Of a stretch of DNA of 64,000 bases, positions 62,355-64,000 are shown piece by piece. Position 1 is the first letter of the stretch. Each line of letters starts with the position of its first letter. Both the position numbers and the translations under genes were made by a program. The notes beneath the pieces are model-generated. The model saw nothing but the letters and a program-made list of their open reading frames with translations, searched no databases and was not told the DNA's origin. Source of the stretch: Helianthus annuus (Eukaryota; Streptophyta; Magnoliopsida; Asterales; Asteraceae); contig NC_035434.2 in NCBI RefSeq assembly GCF_002127325.2, positions 152,602,289 to 152,666,288 on the forward strand. Direction: 5' to 3'.

Positions 62355-64000
62355 CTAAGGCCGGGGAGCGACCTGAAGCTTGGACCGTAAAGTAAGAAAC
62401 CGTTGTGAGGGTAGTGGCTTGGTGAACACATCGGCAATTTGATCGTTTGTAGAGATAAACTGAACATATAGCTTCTTTTGGGTAACTTTTTCTCTAACAA
62501 AGTAAAAGTCAACCTCTACATGCTTTGTACGAGCGTGAAACACGGGATTAGCTGAAAGGTATGTAGCGCCAAGATTATCACACCATAATGTGGGAACCGT
62601 AGACATAGGAACCTTAAGTTCACGCAAAAGTGTCTCAAGCCAAGTGAGTTCAGCAACTGTGTCGGCCAAGGCCTTGTATTCTGATTCTGTGGATGATCGA
62701 GAGACAGTCTTTTGTTTGCGAGCAGACAATGAAACAAGATTAGAACCAAGATATATTGCAAATCCCCCGGTGGATCGACGGTCATCCGGGCAACCGGCCC
62801 AGTCAGCATCGGAATACGCACGTAAGGAAGGACATGTTGCATCTGTGTAAGCATGTAAGTGAGATCCAGACTTGCGGCTCAGTAGAAGATCATGGCCTGA
62901 AGTTCCCTGAAGATACCGGAGTATTCTCTTAACAGTGGACCAGTGGTTTTCAGTTGGAGAATGCATGAATTGACACACTTTGTTAACGGCAAAGGCAATA
63001 TCTGGTCGTGACAAGGTAACATATTGGAGAGCACCCACAATTTGACGGTACCTGACTGGATTGTCAAAGAGAGGGCTATCCCCATTAGTTAAGTGAGTGG
63101 TGGTACACATGGGCGAGGGAACTGGTTTAGCATGAGAGAGGCCATCCCGTTCAAGAAGCTCCCGAATATACTTCCTTTGAGAGAGTAATAGGTCTGTCCC
63201 CTTGGGAATAACTTCAATACCGAGAAAATAGGCAAGTGTTCCCATTTCCTGAACGGCAAAAGATGAGCTAAGGCTGGTGACCACACGCTCAATGGCCTGA
63301 GAATTATTTCCTGTCAAAATTATATCATCAACATACACCAACATATAGAGCAACGTCCCCTGATGCGAATAAATAAAAAGTGAAGGGTCGGTCTCGGAAC
63401 CCTTAAATCCGAGAGCTAGGAGGGTACTTGACAACCGTTCAAACCATGCTCTAGGGGCTTGCTTGAGACCGTAGAGGGACTTGTGAAGCAGGCAAACATG
63501 ATCCGGTTTTTGTGGGTCAACAAAACCTGGAGGTTGTTGTAGATAAACTGTCTCTTTAAGGTCACCATGCAAAAAAGGCATTTTGCACATCTAACTGTCT
63601 TAGAGGCCACTGGTTGGTGACTGCAAGGGATAAAACAACCCGTATGGTAGTTGGTTTAACAACCGGGCTAAATGTTTCATAATAATCAATTCCTGGTTGT
63701 TGATGAAAACCTTTTGCCACCAATCGCGCCTTGTAGCGTTTAACAGCACCAGTTTGATCCCGTTTGAGTTTATATACCTATTTGCAAGCAACAACATTAG
63801 CATGAGAGGGTCGTGGGACCAAGGACCAAGTCCCATTCTTCAAAAGGGCAGAATACTCCTCGGTCATAGCCTTACGCCATTGAGGGTCTTTGTTAGCAAT
63901 GGTAAAAGCGGCAGGTTCTGTGAAGTTAGAGGCGGTGTTTGTGTGAAACGAGGTTGGGGTATATTTTGATGTTTTCTTGGGGTTGGGGCGAAGGTTGCTT
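62355..64000 (-). pseudogene. Ty1/Copia polyprotein, RT and RNase H (partial, broken)
   Basis: The frame 62355-63590 (411 codons) shows the C-terminal RT and RNase H of a Copia element: LYGLKQAPRAWFERL, active site YVDDIILTG, then ADWAGCPDDRRSTGG and SSTESEYKALADTV. Upstream, [21 protein letters not shown] is readable to 63800. A TAG lies at about 63777-63779 (after VVACK), and an extra base in a T run near 63575 shifts the frame. The RNase H start has an unusual AYTDATCPSLRAYSDADWAG, which looks like a short duplication before the catalytic Asp. Integrase and gag lie beyond the window. Confidence 0.9.

Overview
The window is plant nuclear DNA. The evidence is spliced genes with GT-AG introns, many A/T-rich intergenic repeats, and Ty3/Gypsy, Ty1/Copia, CACTA, MULE, hAT and Helitron-like elements. 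The transposon-carried Ulp1-type genes and the style of the Gypsy LTRs recall Asteraceae (sunflower/lettuce relatives), but that is an impression and was not tested. I see no rRNA, tRNA gene or CRISPR array. Ordinary host genes are few: the 3' half of a calcium-dependent protein kinase gene (769-1467), a duplicate of its last exon (5608-5763), and two small histidine/proline-rich reading frames 46 kb apart (11974-12261 and 58733-58876, both minus).

Layout. 1-8.1 kb: CDPK 3' exons and a partial segmental duplication of them, broken up by two hAT-like elements, a small MITE, a 2.2-kb Gypsy solo LTR, and a MULE with a second long-TIR MULE nested in it; most have readable target-site duplications (TSDs). 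8.1-13.6 kb: repeat-rich DNA, degenerate tandem arrays, a 284-bp solo LTR and the first His/Pro gene. 13.6-17.0 kb: a CACTA-like element carrying an interrupted Ulp1-like protease gene. 17.9-29.3 kb: element A, a complete Ty3/Gypsy retrotransposon with near-identical 2,833-bp LTRs, TSD TACCA and an unbroken 1,537-aa Gag-Pol.

30.9-54.7 kb is a nest. A large long-TIR MULE carries a broken Ulp1-associated gene. Its right arm was hit by Gypsy element B (minus strand, TSD TTGTT, LTRs about 2% diverged). B's pol was then hit by Gypsy element C (plus strand, TSD TAATC, LTRs about 0.5% diverged, four in-frame stops). 54.7-56.0 kb: a Helitron-like segment with repeated 3' ends and a nested foldback MITE. 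56.0-57.5 kb: a broken, partly inverted caulimovirid-like (endogenous pararetrovirus) reverse-transcriptase relic between two ATT microsatellites. 57.5-62.2 kb: low-complexity DNA, the second His/Pro gene, a Tourist-type MITE and tandem repeats. 62.2-64.0 kb: the 3' end of a minus-strand Ty1/Copia element that runs off the window.

A, B and C share a Met-tRNA-type primer-binding site (TGGTATCAGAGCC), a Gag-PR-RT-RNaseH-INT order with a chromodomain-like tail, and a palindrome just before the polypurine tract; I infer one chromovirus lineage, Tekay/Del-like. The points most worth following are: tandem hairpins with compensating stem changes in the C LTR; the covarying palindrome shared by all three elements; a relict polypurine-tract/LTR junction inside C; and two extra reading frames upstream of gag in B. 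LTR differences were counted by eye, not by a full alignment.
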